NCBI GenBank assembly: GCA_007922305.1
Contig: ML677333.1
Span: forward strand, 15,336,676-15,400,675
Length of the DNA: 64,000 nt
Reading direction: 5' to 3'
DNA from: Dermatemys mawii
Taxonomy: Eukaryota > Chordata > Testudines > Dermatemydidae
The position numbers and the translations under genes are program-made. This document shows positions 46,702 through 60,469 of this stretch, in pieces (the first letter of the stretch is position 1; each line of letters opens with the position of its first letter). The notes under the pieces are model-generated. The model was not told where the DNA came from, did no database searches, and worked only from the letters and a program-made list of their open reading frames with translations.

Positions 46702-48148
46702 AGAGAGTACTGAGTACTGTATAGGTGTTTTTTGTTTTGGGGGCTTACAAAGTAAACCAGTTTTAAAGAGTAGAAGCTAGAGAACCTGAGCTTTTCACTC
46801 AGCTCGTTGTAAATAACAGAAAAGGTTACATGCCAATGCAATGTTTTTCTCAAAAGGACTAGTAAATGTTTATATATTTGAAGTTTTGACATCTTTATGC
46901 TTCACCCTCAATATGCATGTGCAGATCCTATTCATGATAAGAGGAATTATCTTCACATAGCAAGAGAACAGACCCATCTACACAGGGGCAGCAGGTTTGT
47001 ATAATTTTTGGTGGTGCCCAGAAGGGGTCCAAGTCCCACCTTGCCCCCCCCTCCGCCTACACATACACACCTGCCTAACACTCTGAGAGGTGACAGTAGG
47101 TGATAAAAATAGTTCTTTCTGATCTTGGAATCTATGAACCAGTGAGAATCCATCTGATTAAAAAATCCATCATGCGTCAGATAATTCAAATGGGAAAAAT
47201 ATTAGTTTGGCGTAAACTGAATGAGAGATTTTCTGCCACATAACATGTAAAGAATTCAAAATTGTGCAAACCACATCAACTCCTTAAGCAACATATGGCC
47301 CGATTCTTATCCAGCTGAAGTCCATGAGAATTTTGCCTCTTCAATAGGTGTAGGGCTTGCAAGATTAGGCTCAATTTGGCCCTTAGTAATGTGGATGCAG
47401 CATGTGTTAAAGCTAATAAGAGGTGTGCTCCTGTCATTGTGGACAAATATGAGCCCATATCATTTTTATACCCTCTGGTAAAGGTAGTAGAAGTTTGTGA
47501 AAGATGCTGGCCTTGCCTTGCTCATCTCAATGTTTTTGATAGAACAGGTTGAAATTTTTTTGGTTTAAGGTTAGTGTATGTTATCCAAGTTCTTGTTTGA
47601 AATATTATAGCTGTCATGACATACCATAAATACTCAATTTACAAATGCTTTAAGATCTAGAATATTCTCACTTGAGGTTCTGAATCAAATAAGATAGTAA
47701 AGATGTGGCATGGGGCATAATTGTGAAAACAAAGTATAAGAAAATATATGATCACAATTATTTAGTTCAGTTTTGATTTTCCTTAGCAACTAACTACAAA
47801 ACATCCAAATTTGCACTATTTTCTGCAAAACTGAAGCAACTTAAAAATATCTGATATTTGCAATAGATGCAAAACACAAGTCATTAATATAGGACATATG
47901 TTATAATACTGTTGACATCTCAACTCTTACTAGAATTTTTAGCTCCTCATACTTTCCTGGTTTTATTTGGTTATGAATCAGATGAGAGTAAATCTTGGCT
48001 GCATCTAAGAAACAGTTATACCTCATATGTCTGGGGAAGAAAAATCATTTTGTGGAGATAGGAAAAAGAGAACCATTTTGAATACACTTAGTGAATATAT
48101 AAAATCTATCATTGTGTTCACTGTGCCAGTCTGGAAAGTGGGATATTC

Positions 48149-48153
<5 letters not shown>
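46702..48153. other. Unassigned AT-rich DNA
   Basis: No gene or clear repeat family is recognised. Confidence 0.4.

Positions 48154-48154
<1 letters not shown>

Positions 48155-48190
<36 letters not shown>
48155..48190. repeat. (AC)18 microsatellite
   Basis: An uninterrupted run of 18 AC units. It is long and pure, so length polymorphism is likely. Confidence 0.97.
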
Positions 48191-48193
<3 letters not shown>

Positions 48194-50990
48194 AAAATAA
48201 ACTGGAGAGAGACTTCTTAGTTTGGAAACTGTTCCTGGCACATAAAGTGAGAATCAGTCATATCTATTTTACTCCATTTTATATACGTAACTAACACATT
48301 TGATGACAAGAAGCTGGACTGCAATTCAGTTGCAGATAAATGAATGTGTTTCTTTTGTAAATATTCCTATTATTTTTGCACAAAAAAGATACATAAAGTC
48401 CTAAGAGCAATGACAATTAAACCAAATGTAATTAAATAAACCCAGTTTATATGCACTTTGGGTCAAACATGGAAGCTCCTTCTTAATTGCTATTTAATCC
48501 TTAATAAAGCAGCCCCTCCTCCCCCCCTTAAGCCATATCCTGACCTTGGTTTTAAGTGGGCAGAAAGTCCATCCAAATTGCCATGGTTTAGCTGGGTTCT
48601 GCATCCACAGAGAGCTAAGTGAACCTGAGCATGGAGGGCCTGTTCAGTAGTATCTGTGGAGCTTCTCAGTGATTGCTCAGCCTCACTCACACCATTGGAG
48701 TCAGTGATTCTGCCCACCAGCACCACCACTCCAGGGCAGGGAAAGGGTGATATCGCTGGAGCAGCACTTCACCAACGTTCCTGAACATGGACAAGATTTT
48801 CTCAACTGAGCAACAGCTGAGATATTGATGAGGCCCTGCACTGCTGGCAGACAGTTCAGAAATAGAAGAGTTTTGTCCAAAGATCCCACCAACTCAATCA
48901 AAGCCAGGGAGACGGGTAGCAACCCTTCCCCCTTGCTAATTTTGAGGGGGCACAGAGAATCTCCCTTAATGTTGAGCTCCTTTGCTTCTCCCGCAGCAGG
49001 TCATTCCAGAAGATTTACTGCTGCCCCAGAGTTTCCATGCATCATGCGTGGATTGGAAAAAAGACTCAGAACTTGTGGAATGGAAACAACTTAATTTGCA
49101 TGTTTTCCCCAGCTTCAGCAGCTCCAAGGGGCCAACATGCAGAGCAGCTGAGGACCCACTCTTCTCCTTCCAAATTAGACTAAGAATCATTCAGACCAAT
49201 GCCAAGCCATCAACATATGTGAGGTCCAGTGAGAATTTGTGTCATTGACTTAAAAGAGGAAGAAGTGATTTAAGATATAGTCAGGGGTATAGGATTTGGT
49301 GCAATGGGACTTTTATTTGAAGAAACATAGAACAAAGATTAAGGATCCTAAGATTTGACTCACTGATCTAAAGTGTAATCTACACTGAATGATGTTTTAC
49401 TGTTACAACTGGGAAAAAGTTTCTAAGTATTAGCATATTTATTAATTAGGCTTTTATGTGGCCACACAGTGCAATAGGAATATATGAATTATGTCATTTT
49501 TAGGGTTCGATTAATCATTGTATTTTGCAATGTACCTGAACAGCTTTGAACTATGCTTTATAAGCATAGAATGATCTACCTAAGATGAAAGTTGAACATG
49601 AGCTCTTTAATTTTTTAAAACATAAAAATGCCTCTCTTCAGAAATGTCTTTCTGTGAATGACAAACTGTAGAAAGTGATGACATTGCAGAGTAAAAGGGC
49701 ACCATTAAATTTAACCAAAAACATTAAAGAACACAGACACTTTGAACTCGCTATACTGGCTAATGTGTAACCTAATTAGATGGGTTAGTTGTTGCTCCCT
49801 TTATTATGTGGTAAATTCTTCCTGCAACACCTAAAGGACTTTGAACACGCAATCTTTTGTTTTCTTTCTTCTTTGTCTGATTTCAACTAACCTAATATCT
49901 CAGCTCCTCCTCCTTCTGCCCCCCCTACCTGGGGCGTGTTGAGTTGTGTATTCATGTGGGGGAGGGAGCATATTGCATTTGAAAAGTAATTTTTGCTGGC
50001 TAGATCTGTAATGCTGTCAGGCTTATTCTTTCATTTTAAAACTGATGAACAGATAGTACTTCTTCAGCGAATCTTGAGCTTGCTATTCTCTTCAGCTCTC
50101 TGATTGCTACCTTTATTGGGCTCAAGATATCTGCTAGTTTGACAGCACTGGAAACTGAAATTATCTATAAATTAGTTATCCACCAAATATGGTCAATACA
50201 GAACAGGCTATAGGTGTTCAGGGTCCATGATAGCCCTCCACTGTTAGCCTCTAAGTTCAGCTCTGGCCTGTCGGGAGCACTTCTAGAAGTGACAGAGAGT
50301 TGTTCTTACTTATTACTCTGTTGATTATCATCTCTTATCAATTTATCAGTCCTTATCTTTTCTTACAATACTGGTGAATAGTTTTATTTATGACTATGAT
50401 TATTATGTTGTTGTAGATACTTCTCTGCTTGGAACTAAACTGTGGAGAATCCCCAACTCATTTTGTATTGGCCATGTCATAGTTATCAGATGAAAGCTCC
50501 TTGAATTTGAACCCTTTGTTTAGAGATGAGTTACTAATACCTTGACCTACCTACTCCAGTCCCCAAACTACTACATGAGGATCCAGATAAGTGAAGCTGG
50601 ATTAATTTGTCAGAAAACATAAGAATACTGATGCTCTGTAATCTTTATCAATTTCTTGAACTGATCTAAGTCTTTTTGAAGGTTCTGAAATGTTTGGTTA
50701 ACCTTTTTCCATTCTTTTCATTTTTGCATGCTTCTGCACTTCTGGTTTCCGTCAAAGACCAGAAATGTAAATGCCAAAATACCACAACAAAGAGAGTGCT
50801 CAAATATTTCTAGCTTGATTTAGAAGCAGGAAGTATTTAGGTTCTCATGAAATTTCCCGCTGAAGTTTTGCAAAGTGAAGCACTTCAGATAATCATCTGA
50901 GCTGTTGGGTTGAGTTGAATTAAACTCAAACTCAGAAGAAGCATTAGAACTTAGCCCTTCACAACTAATCAGGTTGTCCACCTATAGGAA
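48191..50990. other. Mostly unassigned; GC-richer patch at 48500-49240
   Basis: The patch 48500-49240 stands out in composition, and a splice-acceptor-like 'tttgcttctcccgcag' ends near 48999. Frames on both strands (for example 48825-49094 and 48982-49248) are open but overlap each other and contain no recognised domain, so I do not call an exon. The rest is AT-rich without features. Confidence 0.35.
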
Positions 50991-50994
50991 CGGA

Positions 50995-51060
50995 TTCTCA
51001 GCTAACACAAATCAGCATAACTCCATTGAAATCAATGCTGATTTTACAACAGTTGAAGAT
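50995..51060. repeat. Short imperfect inverted repeat of a dispersed family
   Basis: Reads 'acacaaatcagcataactcc attgaaatcaatgctgatttta'. The outer 'aatcagcat' and 'atgctgatt' are inverted. A related piece lies near 3380-3430. I regard it as a small amniote dispersed repeat. Confidence 0.5.
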
Positions 51061-52089
51061 CTAGTCCATAGTCTCTCTGTATGTCAGTTCCATGGCAAGT
51101 CAGGCCTTATACTGATGTTTAGAACCAATGGGCTACATTTTGGAAGACTGTAAGCAATAAGCATATATAATACTGGAAAATGAGTTCATATATACATGCC
51201 CGAGCATCTGCATACAGAGTGAACCCTTAAAAAAATCCCCCAAACACTGTGGCATGCTAGTCTAATGGTACAAAACTCTACTGTTTATAACAAGCTCATA
51301 CTGTTATGGACCATTACTGTAACATTTTTTTCTGAGAGATGCAAATGGCATTTTTAAACCAAGTGTATATACAGTGAGTGATGATAAAAACTGGATGTAT
51401 TCCACACCATGATATTTATCTTTAGCACAGTATTTACATGATTTCCTAAACTTAATATGGAAAATACTGGAAAAACTGCACCATATTCAATTTAACTTCT
51501 CAGTAGGTAGAGCAAATGAAGAGCAAACTGCTCCAGACTGGCAAACACAGCTAAACATTAATAGTAGCGTTGTTGCCTTTAAACTGGATAGTAGAGCAGA
51601 GTGCGGTGTTATTTCAAGGAAATTATATAATACTGTATTCAGGACTGCTGCACAGAAATTACTGTTACTTACTAAGAAACTAAGTTCATTTCACTGTTAC
51701 TCCATCTTTCCCCTCCCCCACATCCATTGTTTCATCCACATGTTGCATCTTGTTAAAACTTAAAATTTGTAAGATCTTCTGGGCAAGGACTGACTTTTTA
51801 TTTTATGTCATATATGTGGAGTTTAATAGACTAGTCAAATAAACCCTAGGTGAGAGTCTCATTCCACAACGTAAAGAGAATAAAGAGATTTATGGAGATG
51901 ATAAATTAAGATTAAGAATTAAAATAATTGCAAATCCCTTATCAGTATAATCAAATGTCTCAAATTTGGGTACCTAAAATTAGATATTTAAATCAATATT
52001 TGGACCGCAATTCAGGAGAGTACTTAAATACATCAAATCACATTGACATAAGTGGGACTACTTGTGTATTTAAAGTGCATACACACTGG
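51061..52089. other. Unassigned AT-rich DNA
   Basis: No gene or repeat family recognised. A weak 'attgacataagtgggactac' piece at about 52040 belongs to the same class of short dispersed repeats. Confidence 0.4.
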
Positions 52090-52880
52090 TGCTTCATATG
52101 ACTATAATGCCTAGGAGCCCTAATCTAAGACCCTATTGTGCTAGGAACTCTATAAACCCAGAACAAAAAAAAATGTCTCTACCACAAAGAGCTTACAATC
52201 TAAATATAAGACAAGAGATAATAGATGGATACCGAAGGAGACACAGGGAGCCCACGGAAACAATGAGACAGTACTGGTCGGTATGATAGCCAGTGATCTC
52301 AGCACATCAGTTGCCTAATTGTTGTCATAAATTTTTGGCATCACAGAAAAGAAGAGTTTTAAAGAAGGTTCTGAAGCAGAATAATGAGTTCATTGTTTAC
52401 AAGGAGCTCCTCCCAAGTGTGAGGGGTAACATGGGAGCAAGCACAAAGGTGCTTGTTTAAACATTTACAATATGTATAATGGAGGCTGGCATCATGGGTC
52501 AGCTGGACGCAGCTGTCAACCTCTTGAAAGTTGATAGTTGGGGCGGAGATAGGACATATAGGGCCTTGAAAGTGAAGACAAATAACTTACGTTTGATGCA
52601 ATACAGAAGGAGTCAGTGGAAGGATTCAAAGAGAAGTGTGACATAGTCAAAGTAACAGTCTAGGAAAATGATCTTTGCAGCAGTATTGTGAATGGATGAG
52701 AGTGGGGTGTGATTGCATTTGTCAAGGCCAGAGTAAAGGATTTTGCAATAATCCAGAGGTGAGATGATGAGAGCCTGGGTGAGCATTTTAGTTGTGTGGA
52801 TGGCTGGATGGAGAAAGAATCTGTAAGATTTTGCCATAGCCTGGAGGCAGGGCAGGTTTTAGAGACCTGCAAGCAGAGTG
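52090..52880 (-). pseudogene. L2-like LINE: reverse-transcriptase C-terminus and 3' region, minus strand
   Basis: Minus-strand translation of 52613-52837 gives LTQALIISPLDYCKILYSGL and later PLSSIHNTAAKIIF. This is the LI.S.LDYCN...GL / LQ.IQN.AAR.. pattern of the C-terminal part of L2- and CR1-group reverse transcriptases. The flank toward 52090 is the same 3' sequence as at 3512-3970 and 32706-32960, which identifies those blocks as the tail of this LINE. Further stops and frame breaks show that it is dead. Confidence 0.7.
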
Positions 52881-55800
52881 GTTTATATGGGTGCCAAGTT
52901 CCAAGGGCCTCCATTTTAATTTTTTCCTCACTGATTGATTGACCATTTTTTGTTGTTGTTTTGTTCAGCCTCTGTTGGGGTGGAGGTTGTTGAATAAAAA
53001 CAACTCACGTGCTTAAATTAGGCACATCTTTATGCACCTTGCTGAATCGGTACTGTGGAGAATTGTGATTCGGATGTCAAATTGCTTATCCAGACATTAA
53101 AAAAAGTCTGTTAAAGAAAACAAAATATAGCAATAAAGATGCAAGGCTTGATATCTCGTCCTGTTGGATGTATAAAAACTACACTAATATAAGGACTGGC
53201 TACCCAAAACTTCTCCTATTTGATTGTTTTCTCCAGAAGACTCAAATATGAGCAAATATCCAACTTACAAATACAGCTGAAAGGCAAAAGAAATAAAAAT
53301 GTTATGACAGAGATACAAAACTGCTGCCCAGGCTGGTAGCCAGGCCACCTGAGACCAGACAATAACAGCTGGAAGCTAGCAAGAATCATTATTGCCACAG
53401 AAGAGCCATAATCCTATTTTTGGGAAATGGACAGTGAGAGGTACTAGAGAAATTGCTAAAATGTACTTTAAATGCCAGGGATATTCCAAAAACCCATAGA
53501 TACAAGACGAAAAGGTGTAAACTAGATTCTTTGAAGAACAGCAGAGAACAAAACAATCGATATGGTTTCCAACAGCCAGACTGTAAGCATCAGCATCACT
53601 GAAGTTGCCAAGCCTAAATTGTGCCTGGCTAAAATCACATCATAACCAGCCTGAAGTGAATCTTGTTATTGTCAGTGTCCTGAGCAAACCAGCTAAACGC
53701 ATACTGGACTGAAATAATAATTATCTCAAAGATACGTATCCTGTTGGATTAATTCTGGAATGGTAGCTAGTGCGGGGTCACATAAAGATAGGTATCAGGT
53801 TACTGGCATGGAAATGAGAGGATGCTATGTTAGTAGTGCAGTGACTACACTAAATTGCCCAGGTTAAGTCTCTGAGCTTGTTCAGTGTGAACTAGATTTT
53901 TTGTCAGAAGCCTAAGCAGGGTCAGTCTGAGCTGAGTTATAGTGCAGTTAATTTAAAAAGTGTGGCACTCCCTTTCCCAATAATCCTGATTCTTAATACT
54001 TAGTAAACTCTAAATTCACTACACTGCTTCTTTCATTGTTCAAGCCCCGGTCTGCATATAATTGAACTTGTCTCCTGTATAGTCTATTTTGATTTACCAC
54101 AAGTGTATATCATTTTCTTATGATCAGTTTGATCAAGTCTGTGAAATATATTGTTGGCAGTCAGAGCCTCGTAATCAAATAAAAAAAAAAAAGCCCAAAC
54201 AACACTTTCTGAGCCTCAGTGCTAAAGTCTAGTGATGTGCAATTGTAGGAATAACTGGTAATTCACTTTTATATTTCTGGGACTAAATACTTTATTTAAG
54301 GTGTTGAAAGGTCCATTGTATTTCACTGAAAGTAGAAATCACACATACCAAAGACATGGGATTATCCCATGAAATAACACAAACTGCAGGACTTCAATGG
54401 CGTCTTTTCTCTCCGTATTCTATCTAGAGCAAGAAAAGTACTAGTTTTTAAAAAAATCACATCCAGCAGTTTCTAAGCAAAGGAATCGCCTGATCTTTTT
54501 AGAGTTGTAAATCTGTGTTTTTCCACTAGGAAGAGGCAGATGTTACCTCCAAGACCAATTCAAACTAGCTGTAAAAGCATAAAAATGTCTGAGACAAGTC
54601 ATCAATAACTATATGAGATTTAATAACCTGTAAGCCCTAAAAGCCATCTGCATTGCATAGAGGAATGAAACAAATAAAATAGTGCTATGATGCAAGAAGG
54701 AATGAGCTGTTTTAATCTGTTCTCTCCTCCTGTGTTAATGTAGGGTTGCTTGTGACTTGACATGCTTGTTACTTACAGTCATTAAAACCCGTCATGAGAA
54801 CGCGATGCTCCTCTTTTTTGTGACTGTATTTCGAAGCCACCATCTCAGCCTGTTCACTTGGAGGGTCTCAAGAGATACTGAGAGAGCCTTCAAATTATTC
54901 GATTTAGGTTGCAATAATTCTAAGGGAATGGATCCAGGCTGAGACCCCAGATTTGCCATTTGTAACATAAAGGAGCTCAGGTAATAGGATTCTCTAAAGT
55001 TGTAATCACCACTTTATTTTTTTTTTTTTTTTTTTAAATTAGGTGTTCTTGAAAGAGAAGCTGAACTATGGTAGGCTGTAGTAGAAAAGGAAACATCTTG
55101 TTTACGAATGTCAGCCAGCAATTAGCATCATTTAAAGAGTGGAACCACAACTGCTGTTTTTTGTTAGTTTGGAAAACCTCCTCTCTTTCTTGTGGCCACA
55201 TTTTAAGAGGCAAAGTAGACAGCGAGGCTCTGAAATGAGTTCACAAATAGTTGATTTCATATTTTAAAATCTTGCCTAAAACTGTCACCCCCCTTGCGTG
55301 GATCACAGATGGTGAAGAACTAATTTGTTACTGTTTGATAACTGCTTTTATGTATCAAAGCTCTTATTTACTACTCTGTGGGGGGAAATGACAGACTAAA
55401 AGCAATTATGTGTTTTTCTTTCAGTTTTTTTCTTTAACCACTGTGCTTCTTGGCTTCCCCCTCCCCTCAACCCCCCAAAATATGTTTCTTATTTGAAATA
55501 TAGCATTGTGAATCTTTTACATATGGTGGTTTTCATTTAACCCTCTCTTTTGGTTTTCAAGAATGCATCTGGTCGAGCAGATCAGCTGTAATCATGATTG
55601 ATTATAATGAAAAGTAATAACACTCAGGAGTGTGTCTCAGTGACAGCATATTACGTTTCAGTATTAAAAATGCAAATTGTGACTTTGCTTTTGAAAATTT
55701 GTCAGGAAAATGTTTCCAAGTGCTAGAACAGTTAACAGGATAGTTGACTCATCAATGCCTGCATTTTAGAAAGTGATCACCCTTTTCTCTAATATTGGGA

Positions 55801-56479
55801 TCTCTAATGCCTGTAGGCTTCCTAGGAGGCATAACCTACACTTCAAAAAAGAGGCCCTCCGTCGGTGTGGTTTTCAGTATATCATATCTTTTTAAATCTT
55901 TGACCCAGAGAATTCATGAACAGCTGATTTTTCGTCTTTGCTAGTTCTAGTGACGTGCAAACCAGTCTTCTGATTTTACCATTGAGACTTCTATTGTTCT
56001 GGTGGAGGGTTGTGCCTTTGAGTGTGGTACCTCAGCATGCCCACTGAGACGGGGAGATTAGTTTGGGCATAAATCTTTATCTGACCAAACTGTACAGTTT
56101 CAAGTCTGCTGCTTAATAGGGTCAAATTCTGTGCTCATGCTCTATGAATTGAGTGAGATCATACAAATATAAATCAGTACAGTTACTCATCTGCTTAAAG
56201 TTCAGCATGTGCTTAAATGCCTTGGAGAAACTGGAACTGCGATGCAGAATTTGGCCTTCTAAGGTTAATGAAAAACTACTAGATTTGTCAAGAACCTTTT
56301 AGGCATCTAGAAAATCATTGGGGTTTACAAAGCTTGGTGTAGGTGCCTCGGCTTGCTATACAATGAATGGAAGAGATAGGTTCCTCTGAATGGGATTCAT
56401 AAAACCTAGTGTGTTAGCTGGCTCCTCACCTAAGATGTCAAATTGAGCAGTGCCCAACTCTTGCTCCTTTCTCAGAGAT
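52881..56479. other. Unassigned AT-rich DNA, possible conserved non-coding element
   Basis: About 3.6 kb with no recognised transposon, unusual in this window. It contains a T tract of 19 at about 55017-55035 and an A tract near 54179. The stretch 55540-55770 is uninterrupted, balanced in composition and unlike any repeat here. It is the place I would look first for conserved non-coding DNA. Confidence 0.35.
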
Positions 56480-56752
56480 AGGATGACACTAAGCTGGGGG
56501 GAGTGGTAGATATGCTGGAGGGTAGGGATGGGGTCCAGAGTGACCTAGACAAACTGGAGGATTTGGGCTAAAAGAAATCTGATGAGGTTCAACAGGGACA
56601 AGTGCAGAGACCTGCACTTAGGACAGAAGAATCCCATGCACTGCTACAGACTAGGGACCGACTGTCTAAGCAGCAGTCCTGCAAAAAAGAACCTGGGGAT
56701 TACAGTGGATGAAAAGATTGATATGAGTCAACAGTATCTCTGTTGTAACATT
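56480..56752 (+). pseudogene. Short internal CR1 LINE fragment
   Basis: Starts just after the first catalytic aspartate codon region ('ggatgacactaagctgggggg'). It carries the [19 protein letters not shown] stretch and [18 protein letters not shown], and ends after 'ctggggattacagtggatgaaaagattgatatgagtcaacag'. Closely related to 18200-18480. Truncated at both ends, so it has no 3' tail. Confidence 0.8.
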
Positions 56753-59700
56753 TTGAAACAAATGGAATGTACAAATGTGGGGCCTGATTTTGTCTCCCCT
56801 ACTTGCAATTTACTGCACAGGCAGCCCCACAGACTTCACTGGGACTGACTGTGGAGTAAAATGCTATTCAAGATGAGTAAGGGGAGCTGGGGCAGAATCT
56901 AGGCTATAAATAAATATACATAAGAAATATCCCTCTAGACATGTTCACACAGCCCAGTGATTAAGCAAACTCTACCGCTACCATATACAAAACCAAAATG
57001 AACTTATTAAAATGTAATGAGAGAGACAAACAAAAGATAGAACAGAGAGAGAAGGCCCATTTACAGAGGAAACCATCATTACAGAGCCCTTACAATAAAT
57101 ATAGTAGTAGCACTTATTTTCATTCTTTAATGTCAGAAGCCCTCAATATAATCCATAAATTGTTTCCATATGTTTCAAATAAATCTTCTCTGTTGTGTAT
57201 TTTACAGTCAGTCTCTCAAGGCGGCAGTCGGAGTAAGGCTAACAATTCTCTCCTCCTTTTGTATGTTTCTCATGATGAAATTCATCTCTTGCAGTGGGCC
57301 AGTATACAGTCTATGCGCCATGTAAGTCCCACTTAAGCCCATTGGCTTCTGCAAGAGCTGCACTTATGAAAATCAGGCCTAGGGTGTGTATATTGGCCAT
57401 GCAATAACTGAGGCATCCAGTATCGGTGGCCTCTTTTGAAAGTGTTGGCCTGAGTGTGTCTGTTATTTTTGCTGTATTTTAGATCCACCATCATTTTGAT
57501 AATTATACCGCCTGGAAACTTTTATTTTTTATAGTCTTTGACATGATAATAAAGTCTCCAATTTTGCAGCCCGAAACATCCGTGAATCTGAGTCCGGTTC
57601 CAAGAAATCATGAGATTAGTTTTAAAATAATACATTTTGTATACTTTGTAGTTGCCTTCTAGTTTTTGAGCCTTTAAGATACACTGGGGCCACATCTTCA
57701 TGGTTTTCTCCTCAAAGGTGAACTAGAAACTTACTTTTTTACATGGAAGCTAAGATTCCTCAGATATTCACATGACTCCAGGAGCTAGGGCTTAAAGAAA
57801 GACATCAATTATAGTGAGACTCACAGTTGAACCATGAGGCTTGGAAACACAGAGTGTCAATGTATTATTTACCTAGAAGTTTATTTAGAAAGGGAATATT
57901 GAGAAAAGATCACAGTTCTCTTCTGTTCTCTTTTGGCGTCAGACAAATTTCTCACAAAGGTCAAAGAGAGAACTACGCTCCAGCACAAAGCTTAATCAAC
58001 ACTTGTAGTGATTCATTGACCTAATGGAGGCTCTCTGTACAGGAGTATCTTTAACCCTACATGGAAAGGAGCAATAGCTTCAACTGTAGTGGTCTATGAG
58101 ATGGTTCTATAGTCACAAGAGAAAAGGGTGTTTCTTTCCAAAACGTTCCATCATCACAGGGATTGTCTATTTTGCTGGTCTTGTTGTGAACATATCAATA
58201 TTTGTTGGCAGAGTTGGGGCATAAGGCTATGAGCGGAGGGTAGTGATGAAAGGCTTAGAGCAAAAGGGCTAGGGGAGGGACTTGAAGCCAGGAGAGCATG
58301 GGTAGGTGTAAGAATTAGAGACGATTGGGGAAATGAGAAGAATGGAAGCAATATTAAGACAAAATGTGGGGTTCATTGAATCAGGGCAGTGGCTGAAAAG
58401 GCAGGCAGGAGGAACAGACCTGCATAAGGTAGAAAATCAAGCTAGCTGATGTGGGTAAGAATTAGCAGCCTTCTCTCCCCAACATATGATACAACTGTGT
58501 TGAAGAACCATCCTCTCCTCTCACTTACATCTCTGACTCATTTGACCCTTGCACCTCCATAAACACAGGGAACTCATGGACAAACATATCTCAGGCATAT
58601 CTTCTCAGTAGCCTACTAGCTTTGCTCATAACTTCACCCAGTTAAAGTTTCATTTTATATATAAAAAATGGGTCAGACATTCAAAATCAGGCACATGTGA
58701 ATAATTGCATATGCCCAATTTCTGTGCAAGTGCATATCAGGTAATGCATATATAGAAGGCCTGTTAGATGGCTAGCTGGCCATTGTATAAGTTACTCCCA
58801 TCAGTTTGCATGTGTACATCTGGTATTTGCATATGAAATATAGACACTAAATATTTGTGCTTGCCTCACTTTGAAAAATCTAACATATTATCTTTTGAGA
58901 TGAGAAGAGTTATGGTCAATTTTTTTGAACAATTCACCTATATAATTTTATACACACACACACACAGGGCATAACCCTTGCTTTTGTATGTGTGTATTGT
59001 GGGTGGGTAGACGGTGGGAGGAGGGCAGGTGTGTTGCTTTTGTTAGTTTGTGTATGTGGGATGGGTAGTTGATATCTGCCCAGTGCATGAGTTTCAGAAT
59101 CAAGGAGGATGTTCCATATATGGAATGAATTGTATGTGAGTCTAAATGTGACAAGGATACAGCATTATGTTTTTTTAAGGCATGTGATAAATGTCTGGAA
59201 ATGGGTACAAACGTGGTTCAGTGGATCGTGAAATAATTGACAAAGTTTTGTACATCTCCCTGATCTTGCTGTTCTGAAATCATATGACTCTGCTTTTGCT
59301 TTTCTTACCTGGCTTTTGAAACCTTTTTAAGCAATACATCATTAGTGTGTCTTGTTCTGATGGTGTATTCCTTAAAAACTGGCAAAGAGTTTTTACTCAC
59401 AAGGTATCAGATTCAATTTAAGTACAGGATTTAGGGCATGCCAAGCCAAGGTACTTCTTGCCAGCAATTTGACATCATGCACAAATAAGGTTTGAAATCC
59501 TGCTCTGAACGGATCATTTAACTTGTTTGAATATCATTTAGACTAAGGTAGCTTTATTTTTTGAAGCTTCAGTAGTGTCGAGTGTTGACTTTGACAGATT
59601 TATTGAAGCATTGGTTCTACATTAAACATATGTCTTCAGACACAGCCTGAATATATGCATTACAAATGTGATATCTGAATTATGGAAAATCAGCTACCCA

Positions 59701-59780
59701 ACTGGATAGGAAAAGTACAATACATATGCATAAACTATGGCCAGTGATCCTCAAATGCACCGAAGGGAGTGCAAGGTTGT
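56753..59780. other. Mostly unassigned AT-rich DNA
   Basis: Short dispersed-repeat-like text occurs at 56775-56880 and 57330-57385. A short AC run lies at about 58952-58967. No gene is recognised. Confidence 0.4.
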
Positions 59781-60030
59781 TCCAGCACAAGTGTGAGCAC
59801 CGGCTAAGTATTGGTACAAGTTACATAAAAGTGCTCTCCCATTGGCATAATTACTCCACCTCAATGAAAGGTGGGAAGCTTTGTCAGCAGGAGAGTGTCT
59901 CCTTCCAACATAGCACAGTGTGGACACTGCTTTAAGTCGATGTAATTTGTGTCACTCAGGGGGGTGGCTTTTTCACACTCCTGAGCGACATAAATTACAT
60001 CAGTTTAAGCAGTAGTTTAGATAAGCCCTA
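59781..60030 (+). mobile_element. MITE, family B, copy 1
   Basis: Shares with 61562-61838 the order 'ctctcccattggcataattactccacct', 'gcaggagagtgtctcc', 'aacatagcacagtgtggacactg', 'tgtgtcactcag' and 'gctttttcacactcctgagcgac'. The right end 'gtagtttagataagccct', reversed, reads AGGGCTTATCTAAACTAC, a GTCTACACT-type terminus. Non-coding. Confidence 0.6.
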
Positions 60031-60068
60031 CATAGAAGTCCTCCATTCTAAGCAGCAATAAGTGTCAA

Positions 60069-60469
60069 GTAGAGCTGGTCAAAAAAAAATGTCAATACAA
60101 TTTTACATTTACTTTGACTAAGCCAATTTTTTCATGAAATCATATCAACGTCAACATTTTGTTTTGAAAAACAAAATGAAAAAATGTTTAGAAAATGTTG
60201 AAACATCCTATTTGACATTTGTGTAATGGCATAAAGTTAATTTTGAAATAACTTCTTGTTACAAAATGAAAAATCAAAACTTGCCATCACACAAATGTCA
60301 ATCAGGAAATGTTTACATTGTGAGCTATATATCTCACAATTTCCATTGCCCCCCAAAAAACCTGATTTTGGATTACATTTTGTGAAAAATTTCAGAATTT
60401 TGCTGGGTTTTCTTTTCTTTAAATTTTCCATGGGACAGAAAATCAGTTTTCCAACCAGTTCCAGTCTAC
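60069..60469. mobile_element. AT-rich inverted-repeat element, family J
   Basis: The left edge is GTAGAGCTGGTC and the reversed right edge is GTAGACTGGAACTGGTTGG. In between lie many AAAATTTT and 'gaaatgtt' words, including a 'ttttgttttgaaaaacaaaatgaaaaaatg' palindrome near 60155. Related fragments occur near 13385 and at 43379/44450. Non-coding. Confidence 0.5.

Noticed and set aside
48825..49248. Possible host exon with an acceptor-like 'cttctcccgcag'
   Set aside because: No donor site, no recognisable protein, and competing open frames on both strands. Left as an unassigned GC-richer patch.
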